A stretch of DNA of 64,000 nt from Streptomyces pyxinae (GTDB lineage: Bacteria > Actinomycetota > Actinomycetes > Streptomycetales > Streptomycetaceae). The position numbers and the translations under genes are program-made. Positions 52,292-60,636 of the stretch are shown one piece after another. Within the stretch, counting starts at the first letter, position 1. Every line of letters begins with the position of its first letter. Under the pieces are notes generated by a model. The model worked only from the letters and a program-made list of their open reading frames with translations, made no database searches and was not told the DNA's origin. The DNA lies in contig NZ_JANUGQ010000003.1 in NCBI RefSeq assembly GCF_024756275.1, positions 124,001 to 188,000 on the forward strand, written 5' to 3'.

Positions 52292-54181
52292 GTGGGGCTG
52301 TCGGGTGCGCGGGAGCGCCTGGTGCGGACGGACGGGATCGAGCTGTGCGTCGCCGAGCTGGGCGAGGCGGGGCGGCCGGTGGTGGTGCTGGTGCACGGCT
52401 ATCCGGACTCCAAGGAGGTCTGGACGGAGGTCGCCGCGAGGCTGGCCGAGCGCTTCCATGTGGTGCTGTACGACGTACGCGGCCATGGCCGGTCCACCGC
52501 CCCGCTGCCGCTGCGCGGCGGGTTCACGCTGGAGAAGCTGACGGACGACTTCCTGGCGGTGGCGGACGCGGTCAGCCCGGAGCGCCCGGTCCATCTGGTG
52601 GGGCACGACTGGGGGTCGGTGCAGGGCTGGGAGTTCGCCACCGTGGCCCGGACCCGGGGCCGGATCGCCTCCTTCACCTCGATGTCGGGTCCCTCGCTCG
52701 ACCACTTCGGCCACTGGATCAAGCGGCGGGTCACCCGGCCCACCCCGCGCCGGATCGGGCAGGTGCTGGGCCAGGGCGCCAAGTCCTGGTACGTCTACCT
52801 GCTGCACACCCCGGTGCTGCCCGAGCTGGCCTGGCGCGGGCCGCTCGGCAGGCGGTGGCCGGGCATCCTGAGCCGGGTGGAGAAGGTGCCGGGCGGCGAT
52901 TATCCGACCGCCTCGCTCGCCTCGGACGCGGCACACGGCGCCTGGCTCTACCGGGACAACGTCCGGCCCCGGCTGCGGCGCCCGCGCTCCGACGCGTACG
53001 CGCACGCCCCGGTCCAGCTGATCGTCCCGACCGGTGACGCCTTTCTCTCCGAGCGGCTCTTCGACGACCTGGCGGAGTGGGCGCCCGGACTGGTGCGCCG
53101 TACCCTGCCGGCCAAGCACTGGGTGCCCCGCACCCGGCCGGACCGGCTGGCGGGCTGGATCTCCGAGTTCGTGACGGCGTACGAGCCGGGGGCCGGCGCG
53201 GACGGCCCGGACCCGGAAGCGGGCCGCCGGGAGACGGGCGACGACCGGGAGGCGGGCAGCGACCGGGAGGCGGGCAGCGACCGGGAGGCGAGTGGCCCCG
53301 GTACCGGCGGCCCGGTCGGCGGACTGCCGGTGGCGGTGGCCGAGGGGCGGCCCTACGCCGACCGGTTCGGCGGGCAGCTGGTGCTGGTCACCGGGGCGGC
53401 CGGCGGCATCGGCCGGGCCACGGCCCGTGCCTTCGCGGCGGCGGGCGCCCGGGTGGTGGCGGTCGACCGGGACGCCGAGGGCGCGGCCCGGACCGCCGAG
53501 CTGGCCCGGGAGGCCGGGGCGCCCGGTGCCTGGGCGGAGGTGGTGGACGTGGCGGACGAGCCGGCGATGGAGAAGCTGGCCGAGCGGGTGGAGGCCGCCC
53601 ACGGTCCGGTGGACGTACTGGTGAACAACGCGGGCATCGGACTCTCCGGGACGTTCCTGACGACCAGCGGCGAGGACTGGCGCAAGGTTCTCGACGTCAA
53701 TCTGCTGGGTGTGGTGCACGGCTGCCGGATATTCGGCGCCCGGATGGCGGAGCGGGGCCAGGGCGGCCACATCGTCAATCTCGCCTCCGCCGCCGCCTTC
53801 GGGCCGTCCTGGGGACTCAGCGCGTACGCCACCTCCAAGGCCGGGGTGCTGATGCTCAGCGAGTGTCTGCGCGCCGAGCTGGCCGGGCGGGGCATCGGCG
53901 TCACGGCGGTCTGCCCGGGTGTGGTGCACACCGGGATCACCGCCACCGCCCGGTTCACCGGGGTCTCCGAGGAGGAGGAGCGGAGGCTGCGGCAGCAGGC
54001 GACCCGGCTGTACGAGCTGCGCGGCTATCCGCCGGAGAAAGTGGCCGCCGCGATCGTCCGGGCGGTGGCCCGGAACCACGCGGTGCTCCCGGTGACCCCG
54101 GAGGCTCACGGCATCCGGCTGCTCGCCCGCCTCGCGCCCCGGGCGCTGCGGGCCCTGGCCCGGGTGGAGCCGCCCCGGTGA
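52292..54181 (+). CDS. Fusion of alpha/beta hydrolase and short-chain dehydrogenase/reductase
   Basis: A 629-residue two-domain protein. Residues about 10-290 are an alpha/beta hydrolase with oxyanion-hole HGYPDSKEVW and nucleophile elbow GHDWGS, where D106 is the probable nucleophile (epoxide-hydrolase/haloalkane-dehalogenase style). A linker with REAGSD repeats (about 310-335) leads to an SDR domain (about 360-600) with cofactor motif VTGAAGGIGRATA, NNAG, and catalytic Y512/K516 in YATSKAG. Both sites look intact. GTG 52292 has GGAGGAGG just upstream. The stop overlaps the MerR gene. The substrate is unknown; the fusion suggests sequential hydrolysis and oxidation/reduction. Confidence 0.93.
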   Translation: MGLSGARERLVRTDGIELCVAELGEAGRPVVVLVHGYPDSKEVWTEVAARLAERFHVVLYDVRGHGRSTAPLPLRGGFTLEKLTDDFLAVADAVSPERPVHLVGHDWGSVQGWEFATVARTRGRIASFTSMSGPSLDHFGHWIKRRVTRPTPRRIGQVLGQGAKSWYVYLLHTPVLPELAWRGPLGRRWPGILSRVEKVPGGDYPTASLASDAAHGAWLYRDNVRPRLRRPRSDAYAHAPVQLIVPTGDAFLSERLFDDLAEWAPGLVRRTLPAKHWVPRTRPDRLAGWISEFVTAYEPGAGADGPDPEAGRRETGDDREAGSDREAGSDREASGPGTGGPVGGLPVAVAEGRPYADRFGGQLVLVTGAAGGIGRATARAFAAAGARVVAVDRDAEGAARTAELAREAGAPGAWAEVVDVADEPAMEKLAERVEAAHGPVDVLVNNAGIGLSGTFLTTSGEDWRKVLDVNLLGVVHGCRIFGARMAERGQGGHIVNLASAAAFGPSWGLSAYATSKAGVLMLSECLRAELAGRGIGVTAVCPGVVHTGITATARFTGVSEEEERRLRQQATRLYELRGYPPEKVAAAIVRAVARNHAVLPVTPEAHGIRLLARLAPRALRALARVEPPR

Positions 54182-55371
54182 GCCGGCCGGCCGTCGCGCC
54201 CGGGTACCGGATCGAGGACCTGGCGCACCGGTCCGGCGCCACCGTCCGCACCATCCGGGCCTACCAGGACCGAGGGCTGCTGCCCCGCCCGGAGCGGCGC
54301 GGCCGGTCCAATGTGTACGGCGACGACCATCTGGCCCGGCTGCGCCAGATCGCCGGCCTGCTGGAGCGGGGCTACACCCTGGCCTCCATCAAGGAGCTGC
54401 TGGACGCCTGGGACACCGGGCGCGGGCTCGGCGGGATACTCGGCCTGGTGGCGGAGGTGCACGGCCCCTGGACCGACGAGCGGCCCGGCCGGATCACCCG
54501 CGCCGAACTGGCCGCCGTCTTCGGCACGGACCGGGACGCCGCGTCCGGCGCGCACCGGGACGCCGCCTACGGCACGGACCGGGCCGCCGACCATGGCGCG
54601 GACCGGCCCGACCGGGAGCCCGTACCGGACGGGCTGCCCCGGCGGGACGGGCTGCCCGGACCGGACGGATCCGGCCCCGGCGACCCGGGCGACGGCGTGG
54701 TGGCGGCCATCGCGGAGGCGGTCGAGCTGGGCGTGCTGGAAACCGTCCCGGAAGAGCCCGACGCGTACCGGGTGCCCAGCCCCCAGGAGCTGGCGGTGGC
54801 GGCCGAGTTGCACGCGGCGGGGGTGCCGCTCACCGCCATCTCCGGGCACTTGCGCGAATTGCGGGCCCAGATCGAGCACATCGCCCACCGCTTCCTGGAG
54901 TTCACCACCGAGTACGTCTTCGCCCGCCATCTGCGGGACCGCCCGCCCTCGGACGCCGGCGCGGCCGAGGCGGCGGAGCTGGTGCGCCGGCTGCGCCCGC
55001 TCGCCCGGAGCACCGTGGAGGCCGAACTCGCCCGCGCCCTGGGCGCCTTCGCCCCCCGCCACCTTCAGGAGCAGCTGACGCCCGGCGAACGCCCCGTACC
55101 CCTGCCGTCCGCGCCACCCGCCCCGGAACCGCCGGCCGCCCCCGAGCCGCCGCGGTCGGCGCCGGGCGCCGAGCCACCGTGCCGGGTGGAGCTGCCCGCC
55201 ACCACCCTCCGGACCGTACGGGACCTGGTGGGTCCGGAGCGGGTGGCCGCGTTCATCGCCTCGGCCACCGAACGCGAGCTGCACGCCCGGACCTTGGACA
55301 CCCTGGCCGGCCATCACCGCAGGGGGGTGCAGCCACCACCTCCCCATGACAATCCCCAAGGCCGTGCATAA
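54178..55371 (+). CDS. MerR-family regulator with long C-terminal domain
   Basis: A 397-residue regulator. The winged HTH (about 8-80; YRIEDLAHRSGATVRTIRAYQDRGLLP, YGDDHLARLRQIAGLLERGYTLASIKELL) is clear. An Asp/Arg-rich repeated segment (about 115-165; GTDRDAA/AHRDAA/GTDRAA units) separates it from a helical region (about 175-300) and a final helical part (about 340-390) after a Pro/Glu-rich linker. MerR proteins act as dimeric promoter-DNA distorters; no ligand Cys pattern is seen. GTG 54178 overlaps the stop of the hydrolase-SDR gene, so the two are co-expressed. It is a likely regulator of that gene. Confidence 0.9.
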   Translation: MSRPAVAPGYRIEDLAHRSGATVRTIRAYQDRGLLPRPERRGRSNVYGDDHLARLRQIAGLLERGYTLASIKELLDAWDTGRGLGGILGLVAEVHGPWTDERPGRITRAELAAVFGTDRDAASGAHRDAAYGTDRAADHGADRPDREPVPDGLPRRDGLPGPDGSGPGDPGDGVVAAIAEAVELGVLETVPEEPDAYRVPSPQELAVAAELHAAGVPLTAISGHLRELRAQIEHIAHRFLEFTTEYVFARHLRDRPPSDAGAAEAAELVRRLRPLARSTVEAELARALGAFAPRHLQEQLTPGERPVPLPSAPPAPEPPAAPEPPRSAPGAEPPCRVELPATTLRTVRDLVGPERVAAFIASATERELHARTLDTLAGHHRRGVQPPPPHDNPQGRA

Positions 55372-55380
55372 CTCCCGCAG

Positions 55381-55434
55381 TTGTCCACAGAATCCGGGGA
55401 AACAGCTGTGGATAAGCCAGGTTGCTGTGGATCA
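55381..55434. promoter_or_regulatory. Cluster of DnaA-box-like sequences
   Basis: TTGTCCACA (55381-55389, the preferred Streptomyces DnaA box), TTATCCACA on the minus strand (55407-55415) and a two-mismatch copy on the minus strand (55426-55434) lie within 54 bases, in a gap without coding bias between the MerR gene and the convergent NTase-like gene. Confidence 0.55.
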
Positions 55435-55660
55435 AACCTTCCACGGGTAAATTCCTGGCAGAACTCACGTGATCCCTGCCATGTCCGAAGGGGTCCGGAT
55501 ACCGCCGCGCCTTCTCCGGTCGGTGTCCCGCGTCCGGCCCCGCCCCGGCCCCCGCCCCGGCCCCCGCCCCGGCTCATCGCGGTCGGCTCACCAACAGGAA
55601 GCCCCGGGCCGTCTCCCTCTCACCTGCCGGCCGCGCCCCGCTCCACCGGGTCCGTGCCCG

Positions 55661-56233
55661 TCACCCGGGCGACCACTCCGCCGTCTCGCCCGGATCGCTC
55701 AGGCCGGCCAGCCGCACCAGGTCGGCGCGGTCCTTGGGCCGGTCGAGCCGGCGCTTCCACACCTCGGTGTCCGCGAGGCTCAGTACCCGAAGGTCACCGA
55801 TGCGCTCCGCCCGCTCGAACAACGCGTCCACACTCCCGAAGGAACTCGGAAACCACGCGTCCACGATCTCCAGCAGTCCGCCCATCAGGCGCACGGATGT
55901 CACGCCCTCGAACGGAGCGGGTTCGGTGACCCCGTGCAGCCGGACCCGCTCCAGGGCCCGGCCCCGCGCCACCACGTCCAGGTCGGTGATCCGATCGCGC
56001 AGGCCGCGCAGATACAGCGGCGCGCTCCCGGCGATCACCAGGTCCTCGCGAGGCAGACACAACTGCCGCAGCAACTGGAACGGTTCGCCACGCAGCCGGC
56101 GCATGGGCAGCGACTCAGCCGCCGGCGCGCCCCCGCCGCCCCCCGGGGCCCCGGTGTCCCACGACCGGACACGACCGGTGGCCCGCCCGGGTTCGGGCAG
56201 GCCACCGGTCGCGGAGAGCCACTGCCCCGCCAT
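55661..56233 (-). CDS. Nucleotidyltransferase-fold hypothetical protein
   Basis: A 190-residue protein. The first 45 residues are low complexity. Then LVIAGSAPLYLRGLRDRITDLDVVARG shows the G-S-x(10+)-D-x-D pattern of minimal nucleotidyltransferases (the AbiEii/MNT-like group). VDAWFPSSFGSVDALFERAERIG, DTEVWKRRLDRPKDRADLVRL follow, with the K-x-R-x-K-D-x-x-D helix common in such proteins. It could modify RNA or protein or be a toxin-like enzyme; no antitoxin is adjacent. The start is uncertain: ATG 56233 has no clear ribosome site, and ATG 56104 (MRRLRGEPF) is an alternative. It is followed upstream by a small membrane protein gene. Confidence 0.72.
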   Translation of the reverse strand: MAGQWLSATGGLPEPGRATGRVRSWDTGAPGGGGGAPAAESLPMRRLRGEPFQLLRQLCLPREDLVIAGSAPLYLRGLRDRITDLDVVARGRALERVRLHGVTEPAPFEGVTSVRLMGGLLEIVDAWFPSSFGSVDALFERAERIGDLRVLSLADTEVWKRRLDRPKDRADLVRLAGLSDPGETAEWSPG

Positions 56234-56246
56234 GCTTCCGGGGTAC

Positions 56247-56447
56247 CTAGCCGCGGAAGGCGGCGAACGCGTCGATGATCGGCCGGATCGCCACGACGAA
56301 GCCGGTCAGCGCGGCGATCACCACCGCCACCTTGACCGGAGCGGTCCTGCTCATCCTGGCCACCGCGAAGGCGGCGAGCGCCAAGGCCCCCAGCGCCACG
56401 AGGGCGCCGAGAGCCACGATCCAGACATCCCAGACATCACTGCTCAC
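56247..56447 (-). CDS. Small two-helix membrane protein
   Basis: A 66-residue protein with two hydrophobic helices (about 7-30, WIVALGALVALGALALAAFA; about 38-58, VAVVIAALTGFVVAIRPIID) joined by a short basic loop. GTG 56447 has GGGAGA 6 bases upstream, and the coding bias is clear. The stop lies 13 bases before the NTase-like gene start at 56233, so an operon is likely. No family recognised. A small hydrophobic protein next to an NTase-fold protein could be a holin/toxin-like partner, but this is speculation. Confidence 0.72.
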   Translation of the reverse strand: MSSDVWDVWIVALGALVALGALALAAFAVARMSRTAPVKVAVVIAALTGFVVAIRPIIDAFAAFRG

Positions 56448-56847
56448 GCTGTCTCCCGAGTGAGTGCTTCTGCCGAGCCCATTGCGCCGATCGGCCGAGA
56501 GCGCCTGGTAGGGGGCGCTCGTGCAGGCCGGCGACCGGCACCGGTCGCGTCGACCGGCCAGATCCACGCTACGGCGCGGAGGGGCGAGTAGCCATGGCCC
56601 GCCCGGACCGATCGAAATCTCCCGGCCGTAAAACAACGGCACCTCAAACTGCCTCGTTTGACGCAGACTTGGCGGCCGAGAGCAAATAGCCTGCTCAGGC
56701 TGGAGTCGGGTCTTCTTGCCGAGCCCGCTACGGCTTTGCGCGCGGAGGGAGCGGCGGAGGTGGTAGCCCGCTGCCCCTCCCCGCCTGGTCCATATCCGTC
56801 TGTCTCATCCGGCGTAGACGCGGTACGCCTGTTTCGGCAGTGTGGCG
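56448..56847. other. 400-bp intergenic region
   Basis: No reading frame with coding bias. The centre (56610-56700) is AT-richer and may hold the promoter for the small membrane protein and NTase genes. No hairpin, repeat or recognisable RNA was seen. Confidence 0.4.
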
Positions 56848-57684
56848 TCAGCCCTCGGCCAGCAGGGACAGGGCCGGCAGGTCGATGATGGTCACATGGC
56901 GGTAGCGGGTGTCGATGACTCCGTGCTCCCGAAGCATGCGCAGCGCCCTCGTCACCGCCGCCCTGGACGCGGAGACGATCGCGCTCAAGTCGTCCTGGCT
57001 CAGCGGAATGCTGATCTCGACCCCGTGGTCGGTGGTCTTGCCATAGGTGTCCGCGAGCGCCACCAGGGCTCGCGCCAGCCGGGTGGCCAGGCTGTGGCCG
57101 GCGGTGTCCACCCGGGCGGCGGTCGCGTTCCTCAGCTTCCTGCTGACGACGGCCACCAGCGCGAGCGCCAGCCGGGGGTCCGCGCCGAGCAGGGTGATGA
57201 AGTCGTCGTGCGTGACGATCCGGGCCCGCACCTCGGTGACGGCGGTCACGGTGGCGGACCTGGGGGAACCGTCGACCGCCGCCTGCTCACCGATCACATC
57301 ACCCCTGGTGCGGAAGGCGAGCAGAGTGACATGGCCTTCCTCCGTCGTCGCCGTCACCTTGGCGAGCCCGTCCAGGATCAGCAGCAGATGAGTGCTGGTG
57401 TCGCCCTGTACGACGAGCGGCGATCCCGGTGGGAAGACGCGTTCCGCGCCGGCCGCCAGCAGCGCGGGGCGCGCCGGCACCGGAACGAGGGAGAGATAGG
57501 ACCCGTCGGGCCAGCGGCGGTCGTCCGACGCCCCCACGGAACCCGGCGCTCTCGCGGAGTGCGACCCTCTCGGGCAGTCCGGCGATCGCGCGGAGTTCGG
57601 CACCTTCACGGAGTTCGGCACTCTCGCGGACAGGCTGTCGCGCGGAGGAGACCCCCCGCCGCCCGGCCGTGCGTCCGCGCCCAC
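56848..57684 (-). CDS. Crp/Fnr-family transcriptional regulator
   Basis: A 278-residue regulator. The N-terminal 60 residues are a low-complexity, repeat-like extension (SARVPNS/SARSPD/SARAPGS units). The cyclic-nucleotide-binding-like beta roll (about 68-180) has VVQGDTSTHLLLILDGLAKV and GDVIGEQAAVDGSPRSATV, near the cAMP-binding G-E-x-A...R-S-A pattern. The winged HTH (about 205-270) contains LSQDDLSAIVSASRAAVTRALRML. No Fe-S cysteine cluster, so it is not Fnr-like. GTG 57684 has GGAGG 9 bases upstream. cAMP binding is plausible but unproven; targets unknown. Confidence 0.9.
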   Translation of the reverse strand: MGADARPGGGGSPPRDSLSARVPNSVKVPNSARSPDCPRGSHSARAPGSVGASDDRRWPDGSYLSLVPVPARPALLAAGAERVFPPGSPLVVQGDTSTHLLLILDGLAKVTATTEEGHVTLLAFRTRGDVIGEQAAVDGSPRSATVTAVTEVRARIVTHDDFITLLGADPRLALALVAVVSRKLRNATAARVDTAGHSLATRLARALVALADTYGKTTDHGVEISIPLSQDDLSAIVSASRAAVTRALRMLREHGVIDTRYRHVTIIDLPALSLLAEG

Positions 57685-57832
57685 TCCGAGACACCTCCAC
57701 CCTCACCTTCGAGGATCCGATGATTCCAGACGCCCGGAGCCCTGGGAACGCCTTGCCGGACACCGCACCCCCGGCTCGCCGGCTCCCCGGCCTTCCCGCC
57801 GGGGCGCCCGGCCGCCGGCCGTCACCGGGCGC

Positions 57833-58735
57833 TCAGCCGAGCTGGGCCGGAGCCTCGGTGGCGATGCGCTCGAAGACCCGCTGGTCGGCGGCGAAGTCGG
57901 AGTCCGGGACCGGCCAGTGCAGAACCAGTTCGGTGAAGCCGAGCTCCCGGTGCCGGCCGGCGAAGTCCACGAAGGCGTCCACCGATTCCAGGAGACGGGC
58001 CCGCTCCGGGGTGAAGCCGGTGAGCAGGATCCGGTCCAGCCCGGCCGGGTCCCGGCCCGCGTCCGCGCACGCCTTGAGGAGCCGCTCGGCCTGGTCCCGG
58101 AGCGCCACCAGCGACTGCTCCGGGGTGCCCGCCTCCAGGAGCTTCGGGTCGCCGGTGGTGACCCAGCCCTGCCCGTACCGCGCGGCCAGCCGCAGCCCGC
58201 GCGGCCCGGTCGCGGCGACGGCGAACGGCAGCCGGGGGCGCTGGACGCAGCCGGGGACATTGCGGGCCTCGACGGCCGAGTAGTGGACGCCCCGCTCGGT
58301 GACCGCGTCCTCGGTGAGCAGCCGGTCGAGCAGCGGTACGAACTCCGCGAAGTGGTCCGCCCGCTCCCGTGGCGTCCAGGCGGTCCCGCCCAGCACGGTG
58401 GCGTCGAAGCCGTTGCCCCCGGCGCCAATACCCAGGGTGATCCGACCGCCGGAGATGTCGTCCAGCGAGATCAGTTCCTTGGCGAGCGTCACCGGGTGGC
58501 GGAAGTTCGGCGAGGTGACCAGGGTGCCCAGGCGGAGGCGCTCGGTGGCCGTGGCGGCGGCGGTGAGGGTGGGCAGGGCACCGAACCAGGGGCCGTCCCG
58601 GAAGGTGCGCCAGGACAGATGGTCATAGGTGTAGGCGGTGTGGAAGCCGAGTTCCTCGGCACGCCGCCAGCGCTCCGCACCGCCCTCGTGCCAGCGGTGG
58701 ACGGGCAGGATCACGGTGCTCAGACGCAGGCTCAT
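57833..58735 (-). CDS. LLM-class (F420-dependent-type) oxidoreductase
   Basis: A 300-residue TIM-barrel protein of the luciferase-like monooxygenase superfamily. RRAEELGFHTAYTYDHLSW, RLRLGTLVTSPNFRHPVTLAKELISLDDISGGRITLGIGAGG and RPRLPFAVAATGPRGLRLAARYGQGW are typical of actinobacterial TIGR03560/LLM F420 enzymes. No membrane segment. ATG 58735 begins MSLRLSTVILP. The substrate is unknown; the family acts on small carbonyls or antibiotics using F420H2 or FMNH2. A 148-bp gap separates it from the upstream-lying Crp gene; the next gene is divergent. Confidence 0.92.
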   Translation of the reverse strand: MSLRLSTVILPVHRWHEGGAERWRRAEELGFHTAYTYDHLSWRTFRDGPWFGALPTLTAAATATERLRLGTLVTSPNFRHPVTLAKELISLDDISGGRITLGIGAGGNGFDATVLGGTAWTPRERADHFAEFVPLLDRLLTEDAVTERGVHYSAVEARNVPGCVQRPRLPFAVAATGPRGLRLAARYGQGWVTTGDPKLLEAGTPEQSLVALRDQAERLLKACADAGRDPAGLDRILLTGFTPERARLLESVDAFVDFAGRHRELGFTELVLHWPVPDSDFAADQRVFERIATEAPAQLG

Positions 58736-58891
58736 GCAGGTGAGGGTACGGACCTCCGGCCGGCTCCTCGCACCGGCGTCCGCTCCCCGGCCGGTCCGTC
58801 CGGCGCCTGCCGGTCCGTCGGCCCGCCCGGTCCGTCCCGCCCGTCCCGCCCTGCGGCGGGGCCCTCCCGGGCGCGGGCCCGGGGCGCCGGT

Positions 58892-58927
58892 TCACTTGTG
58901 CGCGGGCCACGGCTCACTTGTGCGCGG
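58892..58927 (+). promoter_or_regulatory. 14-bp direct repeat in the promoter region of the HAD gene
   Basis: TCACTTGTGCGCGG occurs exactly at 58892-58905 and 58914-58927, 22 bases apart start to start (two helical turns), ending 40 bases before GTG 58968. It could be an operator or activator site. Confidence 0.45.
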
Positions 58928-58967
58928 AGGCGCACGTCCGTGCGGCCTGGTGCGGGAGAATGGGCCG

Positions 58968-59840
58968 GTGACCTCTGTGACTCCCTCCCGACCGCGGCCG
59001 ACGGCGCTCGGACGCCCCCGGCTGATCGCCACCGACCTCGACGGCACCCTTCTGCGGGACGACAACTCGGTCTCGGAGCGCACCGTCGCGGCGCTCGCCG
59101 CCGCCGAGGAGGCGGGGATCACGGTCTTCTTCGTCACCGGCCGGCAGGCCCGCTGGATGCGGGTGGTCAGTGACCATGTCCACGGTCATGGGCTCGCCAT
59201 CTGTGCCAACGGGGCGGCCGTGGTCGATCTGCGGGCGGGGGGCCGGCTGGTGGAGGTCCATCCGCTGGAGCGGCCTGCCGCGCTGCGGGTCGTGGAGAGC
59301 CTGCGCCGGGAGGCCCCCGGCACCACCTTCGGGGTCGAGCTCACCACCGGCTTCCACCACGAGCCGGACTACCCGCCCTTCCATCTGGAGCCCGGCGCCT
59401 CCGTCGCCCCCGCCGAGGAGTTGCTGAGCGAGCCGGAGCCGGGCGCGGGTGCCCCGGTGCTGAAGATGCTCGCCCGCCACCCCGAGCTGAGCCCCGACGG
59501 CTTCCTGACGCTGGCCCGTGCGGTGGCCGGGGAGCACGCCACCATCACCCGGTCCAGTTCCACCGCGCTGCTGGAGATGAGCGGCCTGGGCGTCTCCAAG
59601 GCGAGCACCCTGGCGCTCTGCTGCGCCGAGCGCGGCATCTCCGCCGATGAGGTGGTGGCCTTCGGGGACATGCCGAACGACATCGAGATGCTCAGCTGGG
59701 CGGGACGCTCGTACGCCATGGGCAACGCCCACCCGGACGTGCTCGCCGCCGCCTCGGGCCGGGCGCCCGGCAACAACGAGGACGGCGTGGCGGCGGTGAT
59801 CGAGGAGCTGCTGAGCGAGACCGGGACGTCCGGGGACTGA
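58968..59840 (+). CDS. HAD superfamily hydrolase, Cof type (paralogue of 42359-43180)
   Basis: A 290-residue phosphatase-like protein. Motif [17 protein letters not shown], motif II FFVTGRQARWM, motif III Lys in GVSKAST, motif [18 protein letters not shown], with a C2 cap (about 95-205). The motifs closely parallel those of the HAD next to serS. GTG 58968 has GGGAGAA 8 bases upstream. It is cytosolic; the phosphorylated substrate (sugar phosphate or cofactor) cannot be told. A direct repeat sits in its promoter region, and a 0.8-kb repeat tract follows. Confidence 0.93.
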   Translation: MTSVTPSRPRPTALGRPRLIATDLDGTLLRDDNSVSERTVAALAAAEEAGITVFFVTGRQARWMRVVSDHVHGHGLAICANGAAVVDLRAGGRLVEVHPLERPAALRVVESLRREAPGTTFGVELTTGFHHEPDYPPFHLEPGASVAPAEELLSEPEPGAGAPVLKMLARHPELSPDGFLTLARAVAGEHATITRSSSTALLEMSGLGVSKASTLALCCAERGISADEVVAFGDMPNDIEMLSWAGRSYAMGNAHPDVLAAASGRAPGNNEDGVAAVIEELLSETGTSGD

Positions 59841-60636
59841 GCCTCAACCGGGCCCCGGACGGCCTCTTCCCGCCGAGCCAGGCCGGGGAGGACGTGCCCT
59901 CCTTCCCTTGCCGGAGGCCGAGCCCCTGGGGGCTTGCCCTCCTGTGGGGGGGCCGAGCCCCCGGGGGAGCTTGCCCTCTTTGGGGGGCCTCCCCGGGGGC
60001 TTGCCCCCTTCGTTGCCGGGGCCGGGGACGCACGACTGGAGCTTGCCCCCCCGGTTGCCGGGGCGGGGGACGCCCGACTGGGACCTGCCCCCGGTTGCCG
60101 GGGCGGGGGACGCCCGACTGGGACCTGCCCCCGGTTGCCGGGGCCGGGGACGCCCGACTGGGGCTTGCCCCCCCCCCTGCCGAGGGCTGGGCCGCCCCCG
60201 CCTGGAGCCTGGCCCCCCGGATGCCGGGACCGGGGCCGCCCGCCCGGGGCCTGCCCCCCGTTGCCAGGGCCGGCCGCCCGCCTGGGGCCTGCCCTCCCGC
60301 CGGGAAGGCCGGCCCCCGGGAACTGCGTCCCTCCCGCCGGGGAGCTGCCTCCCGCCGCTCCGGGGCTGAGCTCTCGGGCACGGACTCCGCCGTGGGCGGC
60401 TGAGCCCTCCGGCCACGGGCTCGCTCCCGTCCGCCGGGAGTTGCGCCCCTCCCCTCAGGCCGGGCCCGGGTCCCCGGCCCGGCGGCCCGGCGGCCCGGCC
60501 TGACGGTCCGGCGGGGACGGGCCGGGGACGACGCCGCCGTACCGGCCTCCGGCGGGGGGCCGTGCCGTACGGCTCCGGCCCGGGCCGCTGTCCCGGACAG
60601 GTCGGGTCACGTTCCGGCCGGGGCGGGTCCGGACGG
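59841..60636. repeat. 0.8-kb intergenic region with 40-bp tandem repeats
   Basis: Extremely GC-rich. Three consecutive 40-bp units (60061-60100, 60101-60140, 60141-60180) are nearly identical; diverged copies extend from about 59930 to 60310, each containing ACGCCCGACTGG, TTGCCCCC/CTGCCCCC and GTTGCCGGGG. No frame has natural codon bias, and spacers are absent, so it is not CRISPR. It lies between convergent HAD and M23 genes. Confidence 0.75.

Noticed and set aside
57833..58735. F420 assignment of the LLM protein as certain
   Set aside because: The family signature is clear but cofactor choice (F420 versus FMN) cannot be read reliably from sequence, so only the class is stated.
60061..60180. 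40-bp repeats as a CRISPR array
   Set aside because: Units are directly adjacent with no unique spacers and no cas genes nearby; it is a simple tandem repeat.
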